A DNA stretch of 64,000 nucleotides from DATHXC01 sp035459965. Lineage in GTDB: Bacteria; Pseudomonadota; Gammaproteobacteria; Burkholderiales; Methylophilaceae. Below, in pieces: positions 8,985 through 16,762 of the stretch. Where the stretch lies: positions 1-64,000 of the forward strand of contig DATHXC010000010.1 in the NCBI GenBank assembly GCA_035459965.1, read 5' to 3'. A program made the translations under genes and the position numbers. The notes below the pieces were generated by a model. It worked only from the letters and a program-made list of their open reading frames with translations. It searched no databases and had not been told where the DNA came from. Position 1 is the stretch's first letter. Each line of letters starts with the position of its first letter.

Positions 8985-9866
8985 TTAAACACGCTCGATT
9001 GTGCGTTCGCCGAAAATTCCAGCCGGCTTGATCAAAAGGAAAATCAAGGCAAGCACATATGGAAACCAGTTTTCGATGCCGCCACCGATGATGGGACCAA
9101 TAAACACCTCGGCGAGCTTTTCACTGGAGCCGATAATCAGACCTCCAACAATCGCACCACTAATAGAGGTAAAGCCACCAATAATTAATACCGGCAAAGC
9201 CTTTAATACAATCAGCGATAGTGAAAACTGCACACCGAGCCTGGCACCCCAAAGCAAGCCAGCAACCAGCCCGACAAAGCCAGCAACACTCCAAACAATG
9301 AGCCAGATACGATTAAGGCGAATACCCACTGCCAGCGCTGCAAGTTGATCATCCGCCACAGCGCGTAATGAAATACCAGTGCGGGTTTTATTAAAGAGAT
9401 ACGAAAGTACTGCCACCAAAAGACCGGCAACTACTGCCGCAAAAATATCAAATTTGGATAGCAGCATGCCGCCAAGCTCCAATGGCTCATCGCTAATACC
9501 CAACTCCAACCCGTGCACCTGCGCACCCCAGGCGGCTTGCGCTAAACCTTCTATGATGTAGCTCAAGCCTAACGTTGCCATAAACAGCGTAATCGGCGGG
9601 CGGTTTACCAGCTTGCGTAACATATAGCGCTCAATAGCCCAAGCCAGCGCCACCATCGTGGCCAAGCTAATCAGGAACGATAACCAGAAAGGCACGCCAC
9701 GCTCTAACAGGCTCACAAAAGTAAGCGCAGAAAAAAGCACCATGGACCCCTGCGCAAAATTAAACACGCCAGAGGCTTTGTATATCAGGACAAAACCTAT
9801 TGCCACCAGGGAATACATTACCCCGGCCAGCAAACCACCTAGCAATACTTCAAAGAAAAATTCCAT
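8985..9866 (-). CDS. LivH-type ABC transporter permease
   Basis: A 293-residue protein with about 8 transmembrane helices. It has the LivH signature GLLAGVMYSLVAIGFVLIYKAS at the N-terminus, GVFNFAQGSMVLFSA, and the LRAVADDQLAALAVGI cytoplasmic loop that docks the ATPases. It partners the LivM-type permease downstream and LivG/LivF ATPases in the same operon. Length is normal for the family (about 290-300). Confidence 0.92.
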   Translation of the reverse strand: MEFFFEVLLGGLLAGVMYSLVAIGFVLIYKASGVFNFAQGSMVLFSALTFVSLLERGVPFWLSFLISLATMVALAWAIERYMLRKLVNRPPITLFMATLGLSYIIEGLAQAAWGAQVHGLELGISDEPLELGGMLLSKFDIFAAVVAGLLVAVLSYLFNKTRTGISLRAVADDQLAALAVGIRLNRIWLIVWSVAGFVGLVAGLLWGARLGVQFSLSLIVLKALPVLIIGGFTSISGAIVGGLIIGSSEKLAEVFIGPIIGGGIENWFPYVLALIFLLIKPAGIFGERTIERV

Positions 9867-9931
9867 TTTTATTCGTTCACTTTCATCAACTGCGTCATTT
9901 GCTTAGCGGGCTTATGCCTACTAGGTTATGG

Positions 9932-10711
9932 CTAATGTTTAGTGCCTAGATATGCGGCAATCACATCCGGGTTGTTACGTACTTCCTGAGGAGCGCCATC
10001 ACCAATCTTCTTGCCATAGTCCAGCACGACCAGATGATCCGCCAGATTCATCACTACACCGATATCGTGTTCAATTAACACAATGGTGGTACCGAATTCA
10101 CGCTGGGTATCGAGAATAAAGCGGCTCATTTCCTGTTTTTCATAGCTATTCATACCGGCCATGGGCTCGTCCAAAAGCAGCAGGCGCGGCTCTGCCGCGA
10201 GCGCCCGCGCCAGTTCCACCCGTTTTTGCAGACCATAGGGCAAGGTACCGACAATACTGTTACGCCAGGGTTGAATACGCAAAAAGTCGATAATCTCCTC
10301 GGCCCGTTTTCGCTGTACTAACTCGTCACGAGGCGCACGGCCAATATGGAGCACCTGCTCAATCCAGCTACTTGAAACTTTCAGGTTGCGACCAGTCAGC
10401 ACGTTATCAAGCACAGTCATGCCCTTGAACAAAGCGATATTCTGGAAAGTACGCGCAATACCGCTGTGCGCAGCTTGGTGCGGATGCATTTTTTTACGCA
10501 CCACACCATCCAGCGTAATCCGGCCAACATCCGGCTGATAAACACCATTAATGATATTTAGCAACGAGCTTTTACCTGCGCCATTTGGGCCTATCAGTGC
10601 ACATATCTCACCCTTGGCTACAGCAAAGCTGATATCGGTAATCGCTTTCAGACCTTTGAAAGAGAGTGAAATATTGCTGAGCTCAAGCAAGGTATTACTT
10701 ACAGCACTCAT
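9932..10711 (-). CDS. LivG-type ABC transporter ATPase
   Basis: A 259-residue ATPase with Walker A LIGPNGAGKSSL (about residues 40-51), Q-loop in ARTFQNIALF, a family-typical signature region LPYGLQKRVELARAL (the canonical LSGGQ is replaced by LPYGLQ, as in many LivG proteins), Walker B RLLLLDEPMAGM and the switch His in LIEHDIGVVM. The start codon overlaps the end of the acyl-CoA synthetase-like gene by 4 bp, so the two are translationally coupled. It forms the heterodimeric ATPase with the LivF-type protein. Confidence 0.92.
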   Translation of the reverse strand: MSAVSNTLLELSNISLSFKGLKAITDISFAVAKGEICALIGPNGAGKSSLLNIINGVYQPDVGRITLDGVVRKKMHPHQAAHSGIARTFQNIALFKGMTVLDNVLTGRNLKVSSSWIEQVLHIGRAPRDELVQRKRAEEIIDFLRIQPWRNSIVGTLPYGLQKRVELARALAAEPRLLLLDEPMAGMNSYEKQEMSRFILDTQREFGTTIVLIEHDIGVVMNLADHLVVLDYGKKIGDGAPQEVRNNPDVIAAYLGTKH

Positions 10712-11928
10712 GCATTGACTCCTGCTACGTTAAATGTAGGGCTATTCTCTTCATTCGAGCTTTGCCCCTGGTGGCTCAAAACACCCAGACGCCCTTGTTC
10801 TGTTGCGTCCAGATCAAGCACTTGCCAGTGCATCGGCTCAACCCAGTTACGCACTTCTATACCAAGGGCTAAATAAAACCGCTCTGTGTTGACTGACAAT
10901 GGCTCGCCTACCAGCAATGGAACCCTTGTCCGGCTAAAGCCGATGACATCGCGCAGAGGCCGGATCACCAGCCAGTAATCAAGCAATCGTTGCAATGACA
11001 ATGAGAAAAACAAAGTAGAAGTTCGCTGCGAATGATTAAGGGCCAGAACCCGATCTATCCATTTCCGTCGCCATGTGCCTATTTGGGGTAAGCGTTCCAA
11101 TACCAAAGATTCGAGTCGCTGATAAGTTTGTCGGGTTCCCGCAACCAAGGTAGGGCCAAGCTCACGCCTGTCGTTATCGCGTGTAACCAGATTTTCAGGA
11201 AAATTAAGGCGAAATCCTGCTTGCAACCAAGGGGCGAGCAGATAACGTGCATGGCCACTCGCCGCAAAAGCGCGGGCAGCGAGCGCTTCTTCCTTGTGAG
11301 TGAGATGTTCACGCGTTACCAGAATGCGCCCCTCGCTGAGCAGCTCATGGTGGCTAATACTTTGCAGTTGTATATTGCCGGTCACATCCAGGCGGTAAAA
11401 TACAAAAGCACGGTCTGTGGCTTGGGCAGTCGACTGAGCAAAGTTGCTAGATCGCGAAGCATTTATTTCACTGATAGTTGAGTAATCAACTACACCACGT
11501 TGCTGGTTGCCAGATAAGCCACGGGCATCGGCATACACAACCAGTGTTGGTTTTAAGCCTACATTATTTAGCAGCTCGACCTCTTCCTGCCCCTCAGCAA
11601 ACACATAAGCAGGATTTAATTTCTGCAGCAATGTCTGTATTTGTTTCCGGTCAGCCAGCAAATCAAGTGGTACGGCGACACCACCCAACCACTGCGCCGC
11701 CAGCGAAATTAGCAAGGCTTGCGGGCGCGGATGACTGAGCAATACCAGCTGATCTCCATGGCTGAAGCCATAACGCCGCAGAGTGTCTGCCAACGTCTGC
11801 ACCTCGCGGTATACATCAGACCAATGACTGACCTGCCAGACCCCAAGCTGCTTGTGACGTATCGCCACCTGCTTGCCACGCTTGCCGGCCTGCTGTTCAA
11901 GTAAGCTGGTTAAAGTATCAATCGTCAT
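10708..11928 (-). CDS. Degenerate acyl-CoA synthetase-like protein (AMP-binding N-domain only)
   Basis: A 406-residue protein whose first 210 residues align by eye with the N-terminal part of long-chain acyl-CoA synthetases: LLEQQAGKRGKQVAIRHK, the HGDQLVLLSHPRPQALL block and a P-loop position. The P-loop, normally YTSGTTGxPKG, reads YRLDVTGNIQLQ here, so the Ser/Thr/Gly/Lys that bind ATP are lost. The normal C-terminal lid domain is absent (family members in such operons are about 600-650 residues). AMP-dependent synthetases are known neighbours of LIV-type transporters in proteobacteria. This one appears to be a non-catalytic remnant or repurposed subunit. It has no frameshift within the ORF and is coupled to livG, so it is likely still translated. 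Confidence 0.75.
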   Translation of the reverse strand: MTIDTLTSLLEQQAGKRGKQVAIRHKQLGVWQVSHWSDVYREVQTLADTLRRYGFSHGDQLVLLSHPRPQALLISLAAQWLGGVAVPLDLLADRKQIQTLLQKLNPAYVFAEGQEEVELLNNVGLKPTLVVYADARGLSGNQQRGVVDYSTISEINASRSSNFAQSTAQATDRAFVFYRLDVTGNIQLQSISHHELLSEGRILVTREHLTHKEEALAARAFAASGHARYLLAPWLQAGFRLNFPENLVTRDNDRRELGPTLVAGTRQTYQRLESLVLERLPQIGTWRRKWIDRVLALNHSQRTSTLFFSLSLQRLLDYWLVIRPLRDVIGFSRTRVPLLVGEPLSVNTERFYLALGIEVRNWVEPMHWQVLDLDATEQGRLGVLSHQGQSSNEENSPTFNVAGVNA

Positions 11929-11967
11929 TCACGCCTCATTCAGTTAACTTCTAGCATCGCTGGCAAC

Positions 11968-13086
11968 TTAGGCTGCCAGGGCTTCCTTGTTTTGCTCAAG
12001 CTCGCGTACCAGCGGCAGGACTTTTTCACCAAAGTAAGCCACCTCCTCTTGAAAATGCAGGAAGGCAGACAACACTAGGTCAACACCTACCGCCTTCAGC
12101 GCCACGATGCGCTCTGCGATTTGTTGTGGGGTGCCGATGAGGTTGGTCTTGAAGCCGTCGTTGTATTGCACCAGATCTTCAAAAGTCGATTTTGCCCAGT
12201 TACCCTCGCCTTCAGGGCTGGCTTTACCTGCCTGCTTAGCCGCGTCACCAAAGGCGTTCACGGCCTCGGGGTCGGCCTGGGCGATGATGTCATGCAGCAC
12301 CGCACGCGCTTCTTCTTCCGTATCGCGAGCGATGATAAAGGCATTCACACCTACTTTCACAGAATGACCATTCGCTGCAGCTTTGGCGCGAATATCATCC
12401 ACTTGGGCTTTAATGCCCTCTACGGTATTGCCATTGGTGAAATACCAGTCGGAAACACGGGAAGCCATATCACGCGCAGCGCGTGAGCTACCACCCTGGA
12501 ATATCTCGGGATGTGGCCTGCCTTGCGATGGGTTATTCAGTGGCTTAGGCTTGAGGGTGTAATCGTGGAAACGATAGAAATCGCCCTTAAAGGTAAAGTT
12601 ATCGGTAGTCCAGATACCTTTGAGCGCGCGGATGAACTCTTCAGAGCGGCGATAGCGTTCATCATGCTCCAGCCATGGTTCGCCGATGGCGGTGAATTCA
12701 CCCTTGAACCAGCCTGACACGATGTTGACGGCGACACGGCCACCGGTGAGCTGGTCAATGGTCGCCAGCTGTTTCGCCGCCACAGCAGGGTTCCACGGGC
12801 CGGGCAGAATAGCTGCGATTACTTTCAGCTTGGTTGTTGCGGCCAGTAGTGCATGTGAAAATGCTACTGGCTCATGCTGAAATTCAGCGCCATAGCCAGC
12901 AGTGAACCTGATCTGACTTAAGGCATACTCAAAACCGCTGTGCTCGGCGATTTGCGCCAGCTTACGGTTGTAATCAATATCCCAGCTAGTGCGCTGTTCG
13001 ATCTTACTCACTACCAGACCGCCACTGACATTGGGCACCCAGTAGGCGAATTTAATGGCTTCTTGTTGATAGTTTGGTGTACTCAT
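11968..13086 (-). CDS. sfnG: FMNH2-dependent dimethylsulfone monooxygenase
   Basis: A 372-residue luciferase-like (TIM-barrel) flavin monooxygenase. From memory the sequence is very close to Pseudomonas SfnG: FAYWVPNVSGGLVVSKIEQ, RFTAGYGAEFQHE, IVSGWFKGEF, GEPWLEHDERYRRSEEF and PEIFQGGSSRAARDMASRVS are all present. SfnG oxidises dimethylsulfone with FMNH2 and O2 to methanesulfinate and formaldehyde, and needs a separate NADH:FMN reductase. The ATG at 13086 is preferred over 13101, because AGAGG lies 7 bases before it. It lies in the middle of the sigma-54 operon with an FMN reductase and an ABC importer. In a methylotroph the formaldehyde could also be a carbon source. Confidence 0.93.
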   Translation of the reverse strand: MSTPNYQQEAIKFAYWVPNVSGGLVVSKIEQRTSWDIDYNRKLAQIAEHSGFEYALSQIRFTAGYGAEFQHEPVAFSHALLAATTKLKVIAAILPGPWNPAVAAKQLATIDQLTGGRVAVNIVSGWFKGEFTAIGEPWLEHDERYRRSEEFIRALKGIWTTDNFTFKGDFYRFHDYTLKPKPLNNPSQGRPHPEIFQGGSSRAARDMASRVSDWYFTNGNTVEGIKAQVDDIRAKAAANGHSVKVGVNAFIIARDTEEEARAVLHDIIAQADPEAVNAFGDAAKQAGKASPEGEGNWAKSTFEDLVQYNDGFKTNLIGTPQQIAERIVALKAVGVDLVLSAFLHFQEEVAYFGEKVLPLVRELEQNKEALAA

Positions 13087-13183
13087 GATTTTTCCTCTCA
13101 TTCAATGTGGCACGGTGTTCATGCCATAAATTTACGTTTATTTAAAAGCTGTATTCGATTTCAATTACGCTTTGCTGCAATCC

Positions 13184-14506
13184 CTATTCATTACTGCAAT
13201 TTCTAGCAGTAATGCCTTTCTCCTTAGCGTACTGTGCAGCCGATTTTTCAATCAGGGGGCGCAGTAACTGGCGGTCCGCTTGTACCCAGTCGCTGATCAC
13301 CACCCAGCGCTTACCATCCCACTGCTGGAACTTCACGGCACCGCCGCCTTCATGGTCAGCGCAACTCAGCTTTATCGGTTGCAACAGTCCCTGCGCACCG
13401 AGCTCATCCAAGCGTTTGGAATTAATGTCGATGTGCTCGAACCCCCAACGCAACTCGTCACCCGTTAATACGCGCTTGCCGAATTTCGCCTGTGCCACAC
13501 GTACGGCTTCCACATGCAAAATGCCGTCGAGTATGCCCATGTTGTAATAGATGCTACCGACGCGTTCAGGCTCAATCTTGCCCTTGCCAGCACCGTAGAC
13601 GTATTTCTTCACGTCCTGCAATACCGGGAAGTCAGTACCGGACGGATGCGTAGTCGCGGAAATATAGCCTTTAGCGGCCGCTCCAGCTGGCTGTGCATCT
13701 TCCTCCGAGTTACTCCATACGTTGCCGATGATGTGGTCTACCGGAAAGCCGGTTTTTTGTGCTGTCTTGATGGCGACCGGATTCATCACGCCCCAGCCGC
13801 GGAGAATGACGTAGTCCGGTTTGATGCGGCGAATATTGAGCCATTGCGATTGCTGGTCGTTGCCGGGATGCGGCACCTCGATCTGGGTATTTTCGAAGCC
13901 ATATTTTTTCGATAGCAAATCGAAAATAGGGATAGTTTCTTTACCGTAAGGAGAGCCGTGATACAGCGTGACAATCTTCTTGCCCTTGAGCTTATCCAGC
14001 CCACCGGACTTTTGACCGATAAAATTGATAATGGCGGAAGCCTCACTCCACGGATTCAAAATGACCGGGAAGATAAATGGAAACACGCTACCGTCAGTGG
14101 AGTCGGTACGCCCGTGATTAGGCGTAATCACCGGGATTTTATCGGTCGTGGCACGCTCAATCACGCCGTAGGCAATACCTACGCTAAACGGGTTAAAAGT
14201 CGTTGCCTGCTTTTTAGTACGTTCATAGCACTCAACACCGCGTTCAACGATGTATTCCGTCTCGCACTCGGTCCAGCCCAGCTTGATGCCATTCACACCG
14301 CCATCGCGCAGATTGATCAGTTGCAAATAGTCTTCCAGGCCGCTGGCCTGGCCGGAGCCACCTGCGGCATAAGGGCCGATACGATACCCGGCAATACTGA
14401 AATGCTGCTCTGCCTGCGGCGCAGCTTGAGTTGCAGAACTCATGGCAACAGCCACTATGCCGAGCAACAATCGCGTCTTGAATGATTGATTGAAAAGTTG
14501 AAACAT
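13184..14506 (-). CDS. Periplasmic substrate-binding protein of LIV-type ABC transporter (copy 1)
   Basis: A 440-residue type I periplasmic binding protein with a signal peptide cleaved near ATQAA (about residue 29). It is strongly paralogous to the protein at 6361-7695, and long blocks are near-identical (GRTDSTDGSVFP, LDKLKGKKIVTL-HGSPYGKET, ILRGWGVMNPVA-KTAQKTGF, SDWVQADR-LLRP-IE). It lies between the two sfnG-like genes and is thus separated from the permease genes by four kilobases, unlike copy 2. It presumably delivers a second ligand to the same LivHMGF-type importer. The ligand is unknown. Organosulfur is inferred from context. Confidence 0.88.
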   Translation of the reverse strand: MFQLFNQSFKTRLLLGIVAVAMSSATQAAPQAEQHFSIAGYRIGPYAAGGSGQASGLEDYLQLINLRDGGVNGIKLGWTECETEYIVERGVECYERTKKQATTFNPFSVGIAYGVIERATTDKIPVITPNHGRTDSTDGSVFPFIFPVILNPWSEASAIINFIGQKSGGLDKLKGKKIVTLYHGSPYGKETIPIFDLLSKKYGFENTQIEVPHPGNDQQSQWLNIRRIKPDYVILRGWGVMNPVAIKTAQKTGFPVDHIIGNVWSNSEEDAQPAGAAAKGYISATTHPSGTDFPVLQDVKKYVYGAGKGKIEPERVGSIYYNMGILDGILHVEAVRVAQAKFGKRVLTGDELRWGFEHIDINSKRLDELGAQGLLQPIKLSCADHEGGGAVKFQQWDGKRWVVISDWVQADRQLLRPLIEKSAAQYAKEKGITARNCSNE

Positions 14507-14565
14507 TAAAACTCCCGTTAATATTCAAATGCAGCTAATGAAACTCAATTGGGCTATGCCAACAT

Positions 14566-15675
14566 CTATGCTGGCTCAGCTGCCAATATTTGTGTTGCTG
14601 GCGTCTGCGATGCTTCGATCTCGCGTACCAGCGGGATAATCCGCTCGCCAAAATGTGCCAGCTCCCAGTCATAATTCAGTACTCCGACCAACACGAGATC
14701 TATGCCGATGTCGCGCAGGTGTGCGACGCGCCCGGCGATTTGCTCCTTGGTGCCTATCAGACCAGTCTTGAAGCCGTCATTAGGCTGCACTAAATCCTGT
14801 TTACGCGATTGCGCCCACATACCAAGCTTATCGCCTGTTGCCAGACCCGCCTGCTGCACTGCCTTGGCAAAGCCTTCGATAGCCTCAGGGTCGGCCAAGC
14901 GTATGATTTCCTCCTGCACGGCTTTCGCTTCGGCTTCACTATCGCGAGCGATGACAAAAGCATTCACGGCAAATCTGACAGTGCGCCCTAGCTTTGCGGC
15001 AGCCGCCCTTACTTCGTCTATCTGCGCTTTCAGCACTTCAGGCGCGGCGCCATTCATGAAATACCAGTCGGAAACGCGCGCCGCCATTTGTCTGGCTGCA
15101 CTGGAATTTCCACCTTGGAAAATTTCTGGATGCGGCTTCTGCACAGGGCCAGGCTTGTATGCCAACTCATTGATGCGGTAAAAATCGCCCTTGAAGGTAA
15201 ACGGCCCTTCACCCCACAAGCCTTTGAGCACACGGATAAATTCTTCAGAACGGCGATAACGTTCGTCATGTTCCAGCCATGGCTCACCCAGCGCGGTGAA
15301 CTCTTCCTTAAACCAGCCGCTCACGACATTAACAGCCCAACGGCCATTAGAAAGGTGATCCGCCGTAGTTGCCAGCTTGGCAAGTAATGCGGGTGGCCAG
15401 ATGCCGGGCAATACCGCAGCAATCACCTTTAGTTTGTGCGTGGCTTGCAGTAAAGCCGAGGTCAGGATGACCGACTCATGCTGGCCATCCGCTTTGTAAC
15501 CACCCAAAAAACGGGTAGCCGTGAGTGCATATTCAAAACCCACTCGCTCTGCCGTCTGCGCCAGGCCAATGTTGTACTCAGCACTCCAGCCTGTGGCCTG
15601 CTCAATCTCGCTGACCACCTGGCCACCACTCAGGTTAGAAACCCAATAGGCGAATTTAATAGCTTGCTTGCTCAT
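14566..15675 (-). CDS. SfnG-like FMNH2-dependent monooxygenase (second paralogue)
   Basis: A 369-residue luciferase-like monooxygenase sharing the SfnG framework (AIKFAYWVSNLSGG, ERVGFEYALTATRF, VVSGWFKEEFTALGEPWLE, HPEIFQGGNSSAAR) but with many substitutions relative to the SfnG at 12-13 kb. For example, the QIRFTAGYGAEFQHE segment reads TATRFLGGYKADGQHE here. That segment lies near the active site in this fold, so a different sulfone or sulfinate substrate is plausible. It is the second gene of the operon, 17 bp after the FMN reductase that would feed it FMNH2. It could act on larger sulfones or on methanesulfinate. This is not resolvable from sequence. Confidence 0.82.
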   Translation of the reverse strand: MSKQAIKFAYWVSNLSGGQVVSEIEQATGWSAEYNIGLAQTAERVGFEYALTATRFLGGYKADGQHESVILTSALLQATHKLKVIAAVLPGIWPPALLAKLATTADHLSNGRWAVNVVSGWFKEEFTALGEPWLEHDERYRRSEEFIRVLKGLWGEGPFTFKGDFYRINELAYKPGPVQKPHPEIFQGGNSSAARQMAARVSDWYFMNGAAPEVLKAQIDEVRAAAAKLGRTVRFAVNAFVIARDSEAEAKAVQEEIIRLADPEAIEGFAKAVQQAGLATGDKLGMWAQSRKQDLVQPNDGFKTGLIGTKEQIAGRVAHLRDIGIDLVLVGVLNYDWELAHFGERIIPLVREIEASQTPATQILAAEPA

Positions 15676-15692
15676 GCGTTTTCTCTAGTCAT

Positions 15693-16277
15693 TTAAGAAG
15701 AGCTGGCAACGAGTTTGCTGGCTTCTGTAAGCTCAATACGCCTATGCCTCAATAGCGGCAGGGCACGATCTACGGCCAGCTTGATGCGCGCTTTAAGCAG
15801 ATCATTGCTCACCTTGTAATTGGTAAAATCGGCTTCGGATGCATAAACGCCGATAGGCAATGTGTGCGCTTGGAAAAAACTAAAGAGGGGGCGTAACTGG
15901 TGATCAATCACCAAGGCATGCCGCTCACTACCACCGGTAGCAGCTAGCAACACTGGCACGTCAATTAATGCTTCGTGATGGACGAAGTCGAACAGATGTT
16001 TAAACAAACCGGTGTAAGAGGCCCGATACACTGGGCTTGCCACTACCAGCAAATCAGCAGATTCAATCGCCGCAATATCATTGACAACCCGCTCTGGCAA
16101 ATCTGCGTGGCTCAGTGCGCCGCCAAACAGCGGGCCAATTTCACTTAGCTCAATTAAATGGGTTTCAATCGGCAGTGCCGCGCCAAGGTTGCTTAGAATT
16201 TCCTCTACCAACGCCAGTGTTCTGGATGGCAGTTTCAGGCCGCCGGATACGGCGACGACTTTTAGCTTCTTACTCAT
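15693..16277 (-). CDS. NAD(P)H-dependent FMN reductase, MsuE/SfnE family
   Basis: A 194-residue flavodoxin-like reductase. It has the FMN-binding loop GGLKLPSRT (residues 12-20), the mid-protein block VVASPVYRASYTGLFKHLFDF (about 77-97) and TGGSERHALVIDHQLRPLFSFF (about 112-133), all hallmarks of the MsuE/SsuE/SfnE group. It makes free FMNH2 for the two-component monooxygenases encoded next to it (SfnG-like, SfnG, and the SsuD/MsuD-type enzyme at 21-22 kb). It is the first gene after the minus-strand sigma-54 promoter at 16352-16367. SfnE and MsuE cannot be told apart here, so no symbol is given. Confidence 0.92.
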   Translation of the reverse strand: MSKKLKVVAVSGGLKLPSRTLALVEEILSNLGAALPIETHLIELSEIGPLFGGALSHADLPERVVNDIAAIESADLLVVASPVYRASYTGLFKHLFDFVHHEALIDVPVLLAATGGSERHALVIDHQLRPLFSFFQAHTLPIGVYASEADFTNYKVSNDLLKARIKLAVDRALPLLRHRRIELTEASKLVASSS

Positions 16278-16351
16278 GCTTACTCCTGTTCAAATATGTG
16301 CTTTAAATATTCGCTCGCTTCCGTCGTCGAAAGCGGCTACCCATACTGAAT

Positions 16352-16367
16352 AGCAGCAACCATGCCA
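16352..16367 (-). promoter_or_regulatory. Sigma-54 promoter of the FMN reductase-ABC operon
   Basis: Read on the minus strand the site is TGGCATGGTTGCTGCT, with GG and GC spaced by exactly 10 bases. The expected transcription start is near 16341, about 64 bases before the FMN reductase ATG. It is one of a divergent pair with the promoter at 16679. Confidence 0.7.
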
Positions 16368-16453
16368 CTGTTATTTAATAATATATTTCAATAACTTATA
16401 TTAATTTTAGACACTTTTTGTATGTTGCTAAAGCTGCTGGAATGCTGACAAGC

Positions 16454-16469
16454 TGCTGCTAAATCAGCA
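16454..16469. promoter_or_regulatory. Putative sigma-54 activator (SfnR-like) binding site 1
   Basis: TGCTGCTAAATCAGCA, a 16-bp dyad of the form TGCTG-N6-CAGCA. Its near edge is about 87 bp upstream of the minus-strand -24 element at 16367. The same form occurs at 16581 and three times at 22.2-22.4 kb. Binding by the SfnR-like protein is inferred. Confidence 0.55.
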
Positions 16470-16580
16470 CTTTTTGATGGTTGGCAGCACGTTTTAGGGC
16501 CTCTATGTGAGGCGAACAAACCACTTTTTGGCTAAAAACTCGAGATATCAACATAGGCTGCCTATATCAACACCTGCTCA

Positions 16581-16596
16581 TGCTGATTAATCAGCA
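16581..16596. promoter_or_regulatory. Putative sigma-54 activator (SfnR-like) binding site 2
   Basis: TGCTGATTAATCAGCA is a perfect 16-bp palindrome of the TGCTG-N6-CAGCA form. It ends about 83 bp upstream of the plus-strand -24 element at 16679. Its position mirrors that of site 1 relative to the divergent promoter, so each promoter has one site at a similar distance. Confidence 0.65.
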
Positions 16597-16678
16597 CATG
16601 GCCAGCAACTTGCTGCTGCAACGGCTGATTTATGATCAACTTCAATAAAAAATCAATTAATTTCATAGAGTTACTGAC

Positions 16679-16694
16679 TGGCATAGTAAATGCA
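16679..16694 (+). promoter_or_regulatory. Sigma-54 promoter of sfnB
   Basis: TGGCATAGTAAATGCA with GG-N10-GC spacing. The predicted transcription start near 16705 lies about 58 bases before the sfnB ATG at 16763. The perfect palindrome at 16581-16596 is placed as an upstream activating site. Confidence 0.72.
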
Positions 16695-16762
16695 ACAAGC
16701 CTATCCATCATGGCCAATATTTACTCAACTTGAACTACTCACATTTAATTAAAGGAACCTGT

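Noticed and set aside
13108..13126. TGGCACGGTGTTCATGCCA upstream of sfnG as a sixth sigma-54 promoter
   Set aside because: GG and GC are separated by 12 bases on either strand, not 10. It is an imperfect palindrome, but not a valid -24/-12 element.
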